DNA from: Nitrospirae bacterium YQR-1
GTDB taxonomy: Bacteria; Nitrospirota; Thermodesulfovibrionia; Thermodesulfovibrionales; Magnetobacteriaceae
Direction of reading: 5' to 3'
Length of the DNA stretch: 64,000 nucleotides
Assembly (NCBI GenBank): GCA_039908095.1
Contig: JAMOBJ010000001.1
Span: 62,001-126,000, forward strand
Below, in pieces: positions 18,093-26,782 of this stretch. Both the position numbers and the translations under genes were made by a program. How positions within the stretch are numbered: the stretch's first letter is position 1; each line of letters begins with the position of its first letter. The notes below the pieces were generated by a model that had not been told where the DNA came from, searched no databases, and worked only from the letters and a program-made list of their open reading frames with translations.

Positions 18093-20588
18093 TTACCACA
18101 CCGTTAAGAGTTTTTTCATATTTTCAGTCTCACCTTGTAAGCCAAAGGCTTTTTTTAGTTTTGACTCTCTGTATGAATCAAGCACAAGCCCCTTTTTGCC
18201 CTCAGTAACTTTAACGGCTCCCATTATGTCAGTCCTTAAAATCAGTGTGCTACTGAGCCTCTTTATCACCTCAGCCGAGGGATGGTCAAAGATATTACAT
18301 CTGCCGGCACTTATCACGGAAACTCTTGGTGACACTGCCGACAGAAAACTATAACTGGACGACGTTTTGCTTCCATGATGAGCCACCTTTAAAACATCAC
18401 TTTTAAGGTAATCCTTGATGCTCCCCATCGTCTGTTCCCCTTGTTGCTCAATGTCTCCGGTAAATAAAAATGTATTGTGTAAGCTCTTTAACTGAAAAAC
18501 CAATGATGAATTATTCACGTTGTGTATTCTGTCCGAATAATAATTTTCAAAAGGATGAAGCACTTTAATTGATACACCGTCTATGTTAATTATATCGCCT
18601 TTTGTGAGGTGTTTTATTTTATTTTTCTTGTGCGCAACTCCATAATCTATAAAACCGTTGTCAAAGACCACCGCTATTTCAAACTTAGCGTAAATAGCGG
18701 TAAACCCGCCTGCATGGTCGCTGTCACCGTGGGTCAAAAACAGTGTCTCTATTTTGTTTTTACCTAAGTAGTGCAGAAATCCCTCCAGCTCCCTGCCGTT
18801 CTTTCCGGTATCAACAACAATAATTTTCCCCGACCGGGTTTCTATAACCATTGAATCACTCTGTCCGACATCAAGGTATGTCACACGCAAGTCCCCCCGT
18901 GTTTGTGAACTATAAAAAAACACTATAAATGAGAAAACCGTTAAAATCAGAAGAAGTGCCGCCCTTTTCACATTCTTAAAAAAGTACAGAATATTAACAT
19001 ACAGAATAATCATTAATGCCGGGGGAAATGCCCCTGTGTTTATCATTGAAAATGGTATCCTCGAAAAAAACTCCATTAGTTTTATTGAATAAAGCAAGAT
19101 TTCTGAAATCACAGAGACAAATGGAAGTACACCGGTTAGCAGAAATATAAAAGTGGCCAATGCAATCAAGGGCATAGCTAAAAGACAAACTACAGGAACA
19201 ACCACAAAGTTTGCAACAACTGATATAAGTGAAATATTGTAAAAGTAGTACATTACTATGGGCAGGGTGCCGGTTGTTGCCGAGACGGTTATAATGAGAT
19301 TAGCATAGAGGTATTGAACTGCAATTTTAAGTTTTGTGTGGAAAATATTTTTAAGATAACTGATAATATACTTAAACCGCTCAGTGCTCAGATTATATTG
19401 CTCACTGTCAAAAGTTATACCCGCAGTTTCAGTATGTATAGCATCGCTGAGGAATCTTTCAGACGCTAAAGCAATAAACATCACTGCATTAAATGAAAGC
19501 AAAAAAGATATATTAAAAATGGAAGCAGGGTCGGTTAACTCTATTACAAATGCTGCAAACAGAAGGCTGTTCCACCATGTACCCTTTCTGCCCATGAGTA
19601 AACCTACAATATAGACTCCAATTGTGATAAATGACCTGTATGATGGAATGGTCAGTTCGGAAATAAGAAAATATGATACGATAAAGGGGGCGGCAATCAG
19701 GGCTGAGAGTTGATTTAAACTCAGGTATGCAGTTATCTTAAGGAGCATTTTAAATGGAAATAAATTGATTATAAACCTTATGAGTAAGAAAGCCGCAAGC
19801 GAAAGCATTCCGAAATGAGTTCCAGAGACACTTAAAAGGTGGGTAAGTCCTGTAACTCTGAAAACCTCCCTCACATGTCCCGATATTGACGACGTGTCCC
19901 CAATCGTCAATGCCTTAACAAGGTCTGCAGAGTCGCCACGAAAATTCTCTTCTATTGAAGCTGCAAGTTTTTGTCTTATTTGTGGAAATATCCAAGCAAT
20001 TGAATCCGGCTCTTTTAATGAATATATTTTTCTTATCACAGCGGAGGGTTTATAGGGAAACGGATATGTTCCGGGATTAAAGTGCCTGTGGTCAGGGTTA
20101 ATTCTGATATCCACTGTTGCCTCGACTCCTGCACCGGCTACGGTTTGGTTATCATGGAAAAAGACCGTTACCGCTAACGGCAGTTTAAGGGTTGCCGCCT
20201 TATATCCCTGCTTGTGTCCACACGGCAATACCCCGGCAGCCTTTGCGGAGTTGATTGTAAAATCCTGCCGGATATATGTCTCAGACGGTTGAGACAACGG
20301 AGATGCTCTTTTGACTGTTACCGGCCTTGATGTGAAAACTCCCCGGGCTTCTGTGATTTCAACGGGATTGGAAAAAACCTCCATACCTTCCGGCTCATAT
20401 CTCATATAAGTATAGAGAAACCCGGCAGCCGCTGCTGCTAATATCAACAGGTATAAAGCCGGTTTTTCTCTGAGCCTGAAAAAACAAAACAGAGCAGCTC
20501 CACCTGCCGCTGCCACAGTCGTATAAGGAAAATACAGATAAGAATAAAAAAACACTGCCCCGAAAATAAACGGAGCAAACAGATACAT
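18093..20588 (-). CDS. comEC: ComEC/Rec2 DNA-uptake channel
   Basis: ComEC is the inner-membrane channel that passes single-stranded DNA into the cytoplasm during transformation. The 831-residue protein begins with hydrophobic segments and a DUF4131-like region (1-180), then the competence domain with several membrane helices (HLLSVSGTHFGML region, about 250-530), then a metallo-beta-lactamase domain (LTHGDSDHAGGF, later AHHGSKTSS). All three parts are present, so it looks intact. Its start is one base from the glmM stop, making it the last gene of the DUF3842-to-comEC operon. dprA is present in the window, consistent with a competence pathway. Confidence 0.93.
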   Translation of the reverse strand: MYLFAPFIFGAVFFYSYLYFPYTTVAAAGGAALFCFFRLREKPALYLLILAAAAAGFLYTYMRYEPEGMEVFSNPVEITEARGVFTSRPVTVKRASPLSQPSETYIRQDFTINSAKAAGVLPCGHKQGYKAATLKLPLAVTVFFHDNQTVAGAGVEATVDIRINPDHRHFNPGTYPFPYKPSAVIRKIYSLKEPDSIAWIFPQIRQKLAASIEENFRGDSADLVKALTIGDTSSISGHVREVFRVTGLTHLLSVSGTHFGMLSLAAFLLIRFIINLFPFKMLLKITAYLSLNQLSALIAAPFIVSYFLISELTIPSYRSFITIGVYIVGLLMGRKGTWWNSLLFAAFVIELTDPASIFNISFLLSFNAVMFIALASERFLSDAIHTETAGITFDSEQYNLSTERFKYIISYLKNIFHTKLKIAVQYLYANLIITVSATTGTLPIVMYYFYNISLISVVANFVVVPVVCLLAMPLIALATFIFLLTGVLPFVSVISEILLYSIKLMEFFSRIPFSMINTGAFPPALMIILYVNILYFFKNVKRAALLLILTVFSFIVFFYSSQTRGDLRVTYLDVGQSDSMVIETRSGKIIVVDTGKNGRELEGFLHYLGKNKIETLFLTHGDSDHAGGFTAIYAKFEIAVVFDNGFIDYGVAHKKNKIKHLTKGDIINIDGVSIKVLHPFENYYSDRIHNVNNSSLVFQLKSLHNTFLFTGDIEQQGEQTMGSIKDYLKSDVLKVAHHGSKTSSSYSFLSAVSPRVSVISAGRCNIFDHPSAEVIKRLSSTLILRTDIMGAVKVTEGKKGLVLDSYRESKLKKAFGLQGETENMKKLLTVW

Positions 20589-20589
20589 C

Positions 20590-21930
20590 TCAGGCCATTA
20601 GCCTTTCAACTGTTGCTGAGACCCTCTCTGCAATCTCCCCGATAAGCTCACTGCTGCGCCCCTCTACCATAATGCGGATTTTAGGCTCTGTGCCGGAGGG
20701 TCTCACAAGAATTCTGCCTGTATTGTTTAGTGCCTTCTCGGCCTCTGCTATGGCGTTAATGATTTCAGGGAAACCCCTGTAGTCCTGCATTCTGGAGACA
20801 CGCACGTTTTTCAAAATCTGAGGGTAGAGCGTGATCTCCGAGGCAAGTTCGGAAAGTGGCTTTTTAGATTTCCTTGCTATGTTAAGAATCTGCACGGCAG
20901 TAATGGGGCCGTCACCGGTTGTGCTGTGGGCAAGGGAGATTATGTGTCCTGACTGCTCACCCCCAAAGTTGTAGCCCCCCTCCAGCATTCTCTCCACCAC
21001 ATATCTGTCACCTACTTTGGTACGCAGTAGGGTTATTCCCTCTTTTTCAAGATAGTGCTGCAACCCCAGGTTACTCATAACAGTTGAAACCACAGCAGCG
21101 TTTTTAAGCTTTCCCTCTTTGTGGAGTTCTTTTGCCCATACAGCCATAATAAGATCGCCGTCCATTGTGTTGCCCAATTCATCACACATCAGAGTTCTGT
21201 CGGCGTCTCCGTCATGGGCGATTCCCACATGTGCTCCGTGGCTTAGTACCGTCTGTGAGAGACTCTGCAGATAAAGTGAGCCGCAGTGGTCATTTATGTT
21301 TTTTCCGTCTGGATTGTCGTTTAAACTTATGACCTCAGCGCCCAGTTCTGCAAGCAAAAGCGGGGTAACCTTATAGGCTGCTCCATTGGCTGAGTCAACC
21401 ACGACTTTTAAACCGTCAAAATCGGCATCACGCGGAATTGTTGATTTCACATATTCGATGTAGCGTGCCGTGGCGTCCTCAAGCCTGTAGGCTTTTCCTA
21501 TTTTACCGGCGGGGGGCAGAGTCATGCCGGAGTTGAACACCAGTCTTTCTATTGTTTGCTCAATATCGTCTGAGAGTTTAAAGCCATCCCTGTCAAAAAT
21601 CTTTATGCCGTTGTCCTCAAATGGATTATGAGAGGCTGAGATCACAATGCCTGCATCAAATCGCAGGGATTTTGTTAAATAAGCCACACCGGGAGTTGGA
21701 AGCGGGCCTACCAGAGTTACATTCATACCCATAGCGCAGATGCCAGAAGTAAGTGCGCTCTCTATGGTGTAGCCGGAAAGCCGTGTATCTTTCCCTATCA
21801 GGACCATGTTTTTCCCGTTGTTTCTGTGAAGGATTTGCCCTATAGCCATGCCTATACGCACAACTGTCTCCGGTGTCATCGGATGCGTATTTACCGCCCC
21901 CCTTATGCCGTCTGTACCAAATAATTTCAT
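20590..21930 (-). CDS. glmM: Phosphoglucosamine mutase
   Basis: GlmM converts glucosamine-6-phosphate to glucosamine-1-phosphate for UDP-GlcNAc, peptidoglycan and LPS. The 446-residue protein has the family N-terminus FGTDGIRG, the phosphoserine loop ISASHNP with Ser100, the magnesium loop DGDADR, the sugar-binding GGEQSGH and the C-terminal RPSGTEPKIR phosphate site. It overlaps the YbbR-domain gene by 4 bases. The order cdaA-cdaR-glmM is the classic arrangement in Firmicutes, where CdaR and GlmM bind and modulate CdaA. Confidence 0.97.
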   Translation of the reverse strand: MKLFGTDGIRGAVNTHPMTPETVVRIGMAIGQILHRNNGKNMVLIGKDTRLSGYTIESALTSGICAMGMNVTLVGPLPTPGVAYLTKSLRFDAGIVISASHNPFEDNGIKIFDRDGFKLSDDIEQTIERLVFNSGMTLPPAGKIGKAYRLEDATARYIEYVKSTIPRDADFDGLKVVVDSANGAAYKVTPLLLAELGAEVISLNDNPDGKNINDHCGSLYLQSLSQTVLSHGAHVGIAHDGDADRTLMCDELGNTMDGDLIMAVWAKELHKEGKLKNAAVVSTVMSNLGLQHYLEKEGITLLRTKVGDRYVVERMLEGGYNFGGEQSGHIISLAHSTTGDGPITAVQILNIARKSKKPLSELASEITLYPQILKNVRVSRMQDYRGFPEIINAIAEAEKALNNTGRILVRPSGTEPKIRIMVEGRSSELIGEIAERVSATVERLMA

Positions 21931-22580
21931 TTAGTCTCTCCTGTTATTACAACTGTCACTTTCACTGTGTCTTTTTGTGAGGCCATGGTGTAATTGTTAA
22001 GTATTAGCGGCACCGTTTTTTCCACTGTTGAGTCGGCACCTTTTATTTCTATAGGCTCGGTTTCGATGGTTGTTTTTCTACTAAGGGTATGTTTGGTTCC
22101 TGTTACTGACACTTCATCAGGGGTTATAGTAATTTCAGATATTACATATCCCTTATTGGGACTGCCCTTTATTACGGGTTTTACTGAGAGTGTTTTTGTA
22201 AGAAGCTCATCAATATGGATAATCAGGTATGAGGGGGCAATCTTTTTTATTGTAAGAGATGACGGCAGTTTTATGTTGCTGTTTTTAAGATAAAAAATTG
22301 ACTCTCCTGGTTTTCCCTTTGACATATCCAGATAGACGCTTATATCCTGAGGGTTTAGAGCCTTTATTAAACGTTCCTGTCCGGCAACGGTCACATTTAC
22401 CGTGCTGGTGCTGGTGCTTGAAAGTTCATATCCCTTAGGGACATTTTTAAATTCCACGGGCAGTTCAAGTATCACCTCAGATTGTCCCCTGTAGGTGACA
22501 AAAGACCAAAGTAAGATGGAAAGAACAAGAGTTATTATTTTTGCTTCCCAGTTATGTGTGATAAATCTCTTAAACATCAA
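21927..22580 (-). CDS. cdaR: YbbR-domain protein, CdaR-like
   Basis: The 217-residue protein has one N-terminal membrane helix (AKIITLVLSILLWSF, about 11-27) followed by two extracytoplasmic YbbR repeats. Firmicute CdaR usually carries three or four YbbR domains, so this is a short form. It modulates the diadenylate cyclase in the species studied. It overlaps cdaA by 4 bases upstream and glmM by 4 bases downstream, so stoichiometric production is likely. Confidence 0.85.
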   Translation of the reverse strand: MMFKRFITHNWEAKIITLVLSILLWSFVTYRGQSEVILELPVEFKNVPKGYELSSTSTSTVNVTVAGQERLIKALNPQDISVYLDMSKGKPGESIFYLKNSNIKLPSSLTIKKIAPSYLIIHIDELLTKTLSVKPVIKGSPNKGYVISEITITPDEVSVTGTKHTLSRKTTIETEPIEIKGADSTVEKTVPLILNNYTMASQKDTVKVTVVITGETK

Positions 22581-23335
22581 CCCTGCCTGTGGTCTGTAAA
22601 TAAATCAGTGAGTTCGTTCCTGAGCTGGTTCATATCAATGCTTTTAATGAAATCGCCTCCGATAGAGATAGATATATCCCCTGTCTCCTCAGACACTATG
22701 ACGGCAACCGCATCAGTCTCCTCCGTTATAGCAAGGGCTGCCCTGTGGCGGGTGCCCAGTGTTTTATCAATATCGGGCCGGAAGGAGATCGGTAAAAAAC
22801 ATCCTGCCGCCAGTATCTTGTTTGCTTTAAGCACCACTGCTCCGTCATGTATCGGAGAGGTAGGATGAAAAATACTGAGTAACAGCTCCCTGCTTACCCG
22901 TGCCTCCAGGTATGTGCCGATTTCTATATAATCCTTTAATGACGTCTCCCGCTCTATTACTATAAGTGCCCCTATTTTGCGCGCCGACAGAGATGCCGTT
23001 GATTTAACGACCTCATCTATAGACTTAAGTTCCTCTGCCGGTGTAAACGGTAAAAATGGGGCTTTTCCCATCTGTGCCAAAGCACGCCTGATCTCGGGTT
23101 GAAAAAGAACTACCATCGCTAATATTATATACGTCCAGAAGCTCTGTATCATCCAGTCTATGGTATATATCTTCAGGTAACTTGAGGCAAATGACGCCAC
23201 AAGAAGCACACCAATCCCCAGAAGCATCTGCACGGCCCGCGTCCCCTTTATCAGTAAAAAGAGCCTGTAAAACACCAGCCATATCAACAGAACATCTAAA
23301 ATATCCTGCCATCGTATCTGACTTACTAAGTTCAT
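22577..23335 (-). CDS. cdaA: Diadenylate cyclase CdaA (c-di-AMP synthase)
   Basis: CdaA makes cyclic di-AMP from two ATP. The 252-residue protein has three N-terminal membrane helices (about 12-80), then the DisA_N cyclase domain with the catalytic DGA at 164-166 and RHR at 196-198, both intact. The presence of cdaR and glmM directly after it confirms the CdaA class. c-di-AMP controls potassium and osmolyte balance in species studied; no receptor gene or riboswitch is visible here. The start lies 24 bases after the CooT-like gene. Confidence 0.95.
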   Translation of the reverse strand: MNLVSQIRWQDILDVLLIWLVFYRLFLLIKGTRAVQMLLGIGVLLVASFASSYLKIYTIDWMIQSFWTYIILAMVVLFQPEIRRALAQMGKAPFLPFTPAEELKSIDEVVKSTASLSARKIGALIVIERETSLKDYIEIGTYLEARVSRELLLSIFHPTSPIHDGAVVLKANKILAAGCFLPISFRPDIDKTLGTRHRAALAITEETDAVAVIVSEETGDISISIGGDFIKSIDMNQLRNELTDLFTDHRQG

Positions 23336-23359
23336 AAGAAGTGCCGGATTAGCGCCGTT

Positions 23360-23551
23360 TTACCGCCTTGTTAATAGTATTTTATGTTTAATCAATGAAA
23401 TCTCTCCAATATCGCCGTCAAAAAACCTCTGTTCGCCGAAAAGGTTCTTCATGAAAAGTTTGCCGTCCTCCGGGCGCAGTACATCAACATTTTCAAGATA
23501 CAGCACCTCGGTTCCGTCTTTTTCCCGTATATAGACGTTAGCTTCACACAT
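23360..23551 (-). CDS. CooT-family small nickel-binding protein
   Basis: The 63-residue protein begins MCEANVYI, and the family signature is a Cys directly after the start Met, which binds nickel in CooT of CO-dehydrogenase maturation. The rest (VDVLRPEDG, IGEISLIKHKILL) fits the same RNA-binding-like small barrel family. The start at 23551 is chosen because GGAGG lies 8 bases upstream and because Cys2 then becomes N-terminal; a longer frame adds five residues. It overlaps DUF3842 and precedes cdaA. No CO dehydrogenase genes are in the window. Confidence 0.78.
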   Translation of the reverse strand: MCEANVYIREKDGTEVLYLENVDVLRPEDGKLFMKNLFGEQRFFDGDIGEISLIKHKILLTRR

Positions 23552-23972
23552 GAGTTTGGCCTCCAATGAGATTCTTTACTTTTTCTATCAAACAATCAAC
23601 CTGATGGGGCAACGGCTCCCTGGCGCCGCCAACCACCTCTATTCCTTCCTGGTTCAGATGAAGCAGGATTTTTTTTGCTTTAGACTCCGCTATGCCCTGT
23701 GCCATTTTAGGAGTCAGCTCACCCATCATCGAATTTGCTATCACTATGCTAAGCGGTCCTGTTATCACATCCACCCTGTTTGAGTTCAGCACTATAGCGT
23801 TTTCACCGGTAGCCCCCCTGTTGGCCTTTGCCCTGAGCATTGAGGTTGTTGCCGATGAGTTTGTACCAAGGGCTATTATCTCCACCGCATCATCAAATTC
23901 ATCGCGCAGGCGTTTCACTATTACACTGCCGATCCCTCCTCCCTGCCCATCCACTACCGCCACTTTTAACAT
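23544..23972 (-). CDS. DUF3842-family protein
   Basis: The 142-residue protein has a Rossmann-like N-terminus (VAVVDGQGGGIGSVIVK) and matches the pattern of DUF3842, a small family of anaerobes with unknown function. The ends IALGTNSSAT and GPLSIVIANSMMGE suggest nucleotide or dinucleotide binding; that is inference. It is the first gene of the operon leading to cdaA and comEC and overlaps the CooT-like gene by 8 bases. The pairing with CooT suggests a role in nickel or one-carbon enzyme assembly. Confidence 0.75.
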   Translation of the reverse strand: MLKVAVVDGQGGGIGSVIVKRLRDEFDDAVEIIALGTNSSATTSMLRAKANRGATGENAIVLNSNRVDVITGPLSIVIANSMMGELTPKMAQGIAESKAKKILLHLNQEGIEVVGGAREPLPHQVDCLIEKVKNLIGGQTHV

Positions 23973-24020
23973 AAATTTGTCATGTTCTCTTTTATTTACT
24001 TTGTTATTTGATTATATTTA

Positions 24021-24049
24021 AGTATAAATTAAAACGCCTATACTGTCAA
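24021..24049 (-). promoter_or_regulatory. Strong sigma-70 promoter for the DUF3842-cooT-cdaA-cdaR-glmM-comEC operon
   Basis: On the minus strand TTGACA (24044-24049) and TATACT (24021-24026) are separated by exactly 17 bases. The nearest start codon is DUF3842 at 23972, about 40 bases after the expected transcription start. All six downstream genes are spaced by 24 bases or less, so one transcript is likely. Confidence 0.7.
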
Positions 24050-24136
24050 ATATTGCAGTTTTTTATAAATCTAAACATTGTATTGCTTTTGTTTTATATA
24101 GTGACGGGTAAAAACATGTTCGTATCGATAGCCCTC

Positions 24137-24222
24137 ATACCAAGTTGCAGTCAGAAGTAAATACAGGCGGCAAGGAGAAAGCGACGCCTCGTCATACTTT
24201 TAAATTAGAATTGGAATTACAC
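24137..24222. repeat. Family A repeat, short copy
   Basis: The left end is ATACCAAGTTGCAGTCAGAAG and the body continues AGGCGGCAAGGAGAAAGCGACG. The right end is the variant TTAGAATTGGAATTA, which in inverted form opens the copy at 45928. It lacks the right half found in longer copies. Confidence 0.7.
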
Positions 24223-24368
24223 TTCGGGAAAGCAGACTGAACACTTTTATTTTTCCCTGTCCCTGAATCATCAATGGCTGTCATGTGAGTGCCATATAGG
24301 TGGTATGCACAGTCGGGACCAACCATCTGAGCCGCCGCTTTATATGGAATTCTGATTTTTCCCTTCAT
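24192..24368 (-). CDS. Unrecognised short frame, doubtful
   Basis: A 58-residue frame from ATG 24368 (MKGKIRIPYKAAAQ) ends inside the neighbouring family A repeat. No family is recognised. It lies between the repeat and the glgA remnant, in decaying sequence, so it may be a remnant or chance frame. Confidence 0.25.
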   Translation of the reverse strand: MKGKIRIPYKAAAQMVGPDCAYHLYGTHMTAIDDSGTGKNKSVQSAFPKCNSNSNLKV

Positions 24369-24421
24369 TATTAACCCCCGATACAGGTACTTAATTCTTA
24401 TTTGCTCTGATTTCTCACTTT

Positions 24422-24659
24422 TCATAAAAACTCCCCTCTATTGAAATCTTTTCTCAAAACCGGTCTCACCAAGGTGTTTTCTAACCGTGTCATAGTAAAG
24501 TTGTTCATACCGGCGTATTTAGGTACAACGGCTCTGACGTCATGTCCTGCTTTTGCAAGCTCCACAGTCAGTGAGTCAACCACATCGGCAAGGCCACCCT
24601 CCCTGGGCAAACGGGAACATCTCTGAGGCTGCCGTGAAAATCTTTAGTTTTCTTAGCAC
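24422..24659 (-). pseudogene. glgA: Remnant of glycogen synthase N-terminus
   Basis: From GTG 24659 the frame reads KIFTAASEMFPFA, and after a frameshift near 24600 it continues GGLADVVDSL, LAKAGHDVRAVVPKYAG. These are the first two conserved blocks of GlgA, including the ADP-glucose-binding K-x-GGL position; here Lys is lost at the shift. The frame stops at 24422 after about 80 residues, whereas intact GlgA has about 480. The remainder of the gene is absent, so this is a decayed fragment. Confidence 0.7.
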
Positions 24660-24682
24660 CTTTCTTTATCTCTCAGCCGTAA

Positions 24683-25636
24683 TTATAACAGTTGGGCACA
24701 CAGTATGACGGCCTCGTTAATATGGTTAGTTGTAGTTACAGTAAAACCTGACCTTTTTAGCCATGATTCCATCTCACTCATTGAGTAGCACCTGCCTCCT
24801 TCCGAATTGACAAGCATATTTACAGAAAACAGAGCGCCCTCAAGTGGAGATACCATGTCATCCTCTATTAAAAACTCCTGTATTACTATTTTACCTTTTT
24901 TGTTTAGTGCTTTTCTAACTTTTCTTATAAGCTCTGTACACTGCTTAACAGTATAGGAGTGGAAGACCTGACTGATAAGGGCCAGGTCGTAACCACCGCC
25001 GATAGGGCCGGTGGTGAAATCCCCCTCCATAAATTTAATGTTCTTAAGCCGTGACTTCTTTATGTACTCTTTGGCAATGGCGATGGTATCGGGCCTGTCA
25101 AAAAGGGTGGTTTCAATCCCGCGCTTTGCTAATTCGATGGTATAAGTGGCAGGCCCGCCTCCGATATCAATAGCGCTCTTTACACCGGATAAATCAACAG
25201 AGTCAATAACCTCTTTGACTTTCATTATGGATAAGTTGTGCATAGCCCGTATAAAGCTGCTGTGGTTGTGAGCTGTACGATTTGGGCTACCGGTTTTGAC
25301 AATCTCATCAAGGCCGCTCCAGTTTTTCCACAGTGTGTCGCTGTGGCTTATGATATCCCCCTGATAGTGGGGAGTTGCGCTTAGAAGGTACTGAGTAGCT
25401 ATCGGCATGTTTACATAACGGTGGCCGTCTTTTCTAAGTAGCTCAAGGGCGGTTAAGGCATCAAGTAAAATGGTGGTGGCTCTGAGATTGGTGTCAAGTT
25501 TAGCAGCCAGTGCTTTTGCAGATTTTGGTTTTTTAAGGTAATCGAAAATTTTCAGATTGTTGGCGGTAAAGAGGATTCTGCTTTTTCTGTATCCCCCCAT
25601 GAGATTTTTAAGCTTAAGTATATCTGCCATATCCAT
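24683..25636 (-). CDS. SAM-dependent O-methyltransferase, COMT/hydroxyneurosporene type
   Basis: The 317-residue protein has an N-terminal winged-helix dimerisation domain (1-100) and a class I methyltransferase domain with IDIGGGPATYTIELAKRG, MEGDFTTGP and the LISQVFHSYT segment. This layout is that of plant COMT-like and bacterial polyketide or carotenoid O-methyltransferases (Methyltransf_2). The substrate is not evident: no biosynthetic genes are adjacent and the catalytic His of many COMTs may be the one in VFHSY. It stands alone between the glgA remnant and the tRNA genes. Confidence 0.8.
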   Translation of the reverse strand: MDMADILKLKNLMGGYRKSRILFTANNLKIFDYLKKPKSAKALAAKLDTNLRATTILLDALTALELLRKDGHRYVNMPIATQYLLSATPHYQGDIISHSDTLWKNWSGLDEIVKTGSPNRTAHNHSSFIRAMHNLSIMKVKEVIDSVDLSGVKSAIDIGGGPATYTIELAKRGIETTLFDRPDTIAIAKEYIKKSRLKNIKFMEGDFTTGPIGGGYDLALISQVFHSYTVKQCTELIRKVRKALNKKGKIVIQEFLIEDDMVSPLEGALFSVNMLVNSEGGRCYSMSEMESWLKRSGFTVTTTNHINEAVILCAQLL

Positions 25637-25755
25637 TATGACTTCCTCCCCTTAACGTGTATAAATTAAGCAAGATAATATTAAAGTTATATGTATTATA
25701 TAAAAAAATTATAAAAACAATGTTTGATAATAGTTATGTAATTAAGAAAAAAATC

Positions 25756-25784
25756 TTGACAAAAAAAATCGTTTGTGTGATAAT
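25756..25784 (+). promoter_or_regulatory. Sigma-70 promoter of the tRNA operon
   Basis: TTGACA (25756-25761), 17 bases, GATAAT (25779-25784). The tRNA-Val starts 28 bases after the -10 box. Both boxes and the spacing are near consensus. Confidence 0.75.
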
Positions 25785-25811
25785 GAACATCGTTCTTGAG
25801 CACATTAAAGC

Positions 25812-25887
25812 GGGCGGATAGCTCAGTTGGTAGAGCACAGCCCTTACAAGGCTGGGGTCACAGGTTCGAGCCCTGTTCCGCCTACCA
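25812..25887 (+). tRNA. tRNA-Val (anticodon TAC)
   Basis: The 76-base cloverleaf has acceptor GGGCGGA paired with TCCGCCT (G-T at the first pair), D arm GCTCAGTTGGTAGAGC, anticodon stem CAGCC/GGCTG around loop CTTACAA (anticodon TAC), T arm with GGTTCGAGCC and an encoded CCA end. Confidence 0.97.
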
Positions 25888-25921
25888 TAATTATCTTTTG
25901 AAGTGAGTTGAGTACAAAGCG

Positions 25922-25998
25922 GGGGTGGTAGTTCAGCTGGTTAGAACGCCGGCCTGTCACGCCGGAGGTCGCGGGTTCGAGCCCCGTCCACCCCGCCA
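25922..25998 (+). tRNA. tRNA-Asp (anticodon GTC)
   Basis: The 77-base cloverleaf has acceptor GGGGTGG/CCACCCC, D arm GTTCAGCTGGTTAGAAC, anticodon stem CCGGC/GCCGG around CTGTCAC (anticodon GTC), T arm GGGTTCGAGCCCC, discriminator G and encoded CCA. It lies 34 bases after tRNA-Val. The accessory island begins just downstream, but no copy of its 3' end was seen at the far side. Confidence 0.97.
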
Positions 25999-26185
25999 TA
26001 TAAAATCCTTTATAATCAGTAACTTAGCTTCCACTGTTTTACATAATAACTGTCCCCAGATATACTTTTTAAGCCTCATCACTACATGTAATATGTAAAT
26101 GAAAATAACCGCTCCAAGGCAGTTGTGGTGTTTCTGGTGAGGTGTTTTTGATAGAGCTATGTCTTACTAAGAATGGAAATACGCT

Positions 26186-26368
26186 TCACTTTCCGTCTAA
26201 GATTTCCAATACTGCTTTAACGGGTATCCTCTTAACTTTACGCACGAGTGTTTCAGGTAGCTCACCGGACCTCAACATCCGGTAAATAGTGGATTTTGAC
26301 ACTCTAAAGACCTTTGCCACTTCTGAAGGTATTAAGAACTGCCGATTGCTGAGGTTTATCCCGTTCAT
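26186..26368 (-). CDS. Excisionase-like helix-turn-helix protein
   Basis: The 60-residue protein has the compact MerR/excisionase-type HTH: FLIPSEVAKVFRVSKSTIYRMLRSGEL followed by a short wing with basic residues. Family members bind DNA as recombination directionality factors or small repressors. It is the first gene after the tRNAs and belongs to the accessory island; its recombinase partner may be the broken one at 28653. It is a plausible remnant of a mobile element. Confidence 0.75.
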   Translation of the reverse strand: MNGINLSNRQFLIPSEVAKVFRVSKSTIYRMLRSGELPETLVRKVKRIPVKAVLEILDGK

Positions 26369-26708
26369 GTGGCTATTGTATCAAATTTTCCCCGTGTTGT
26401 GGATATGATTTCCTTTTAATTCAATGAGTTATCTATTATTTGAATCACTTATTAATTATTGACTCTACCGGTAGCGTTTATTGAAATAAAATAATTCCTA
26501 TATATACCCGTTTTAATGTCCTGTTTGTCCTGTTCGTCCTGAAGGCTTGATTTAAGCCGTTCTACGAGCAGGACGTTGAAATACAGAAAAAACGAACGTC
26601 CTTACCGATTCCTTAAAGTGAGCACCTGAGATAGAAATATCTATACTGCAAAAACCACCGACAAAAGCGACAAAAGTTAAGGGGACATAATCAGTCGGTT
26701 TCAATTTG

Positions 26709-26734
26709 TAGCCAACGCAAAATTGCGTTGGTTA
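26709..26734. repeat. 12-bp hairpin in the island's intergenic region
   Basis: TAGCCAACGCAA and TTGCGTTGGTTA face each other with a two-base loop (one G-T pair). It sits in the 500-base gene-poor stretch 26369-26882. No T-run follows. Function unknown; could be a protein-binding palindrome. Confidence 0.4.
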
Positions 26735-26782
26735 ACTACATAGATGTGAAAATATATTAAATATTGTAAAACAGCAAAATAA

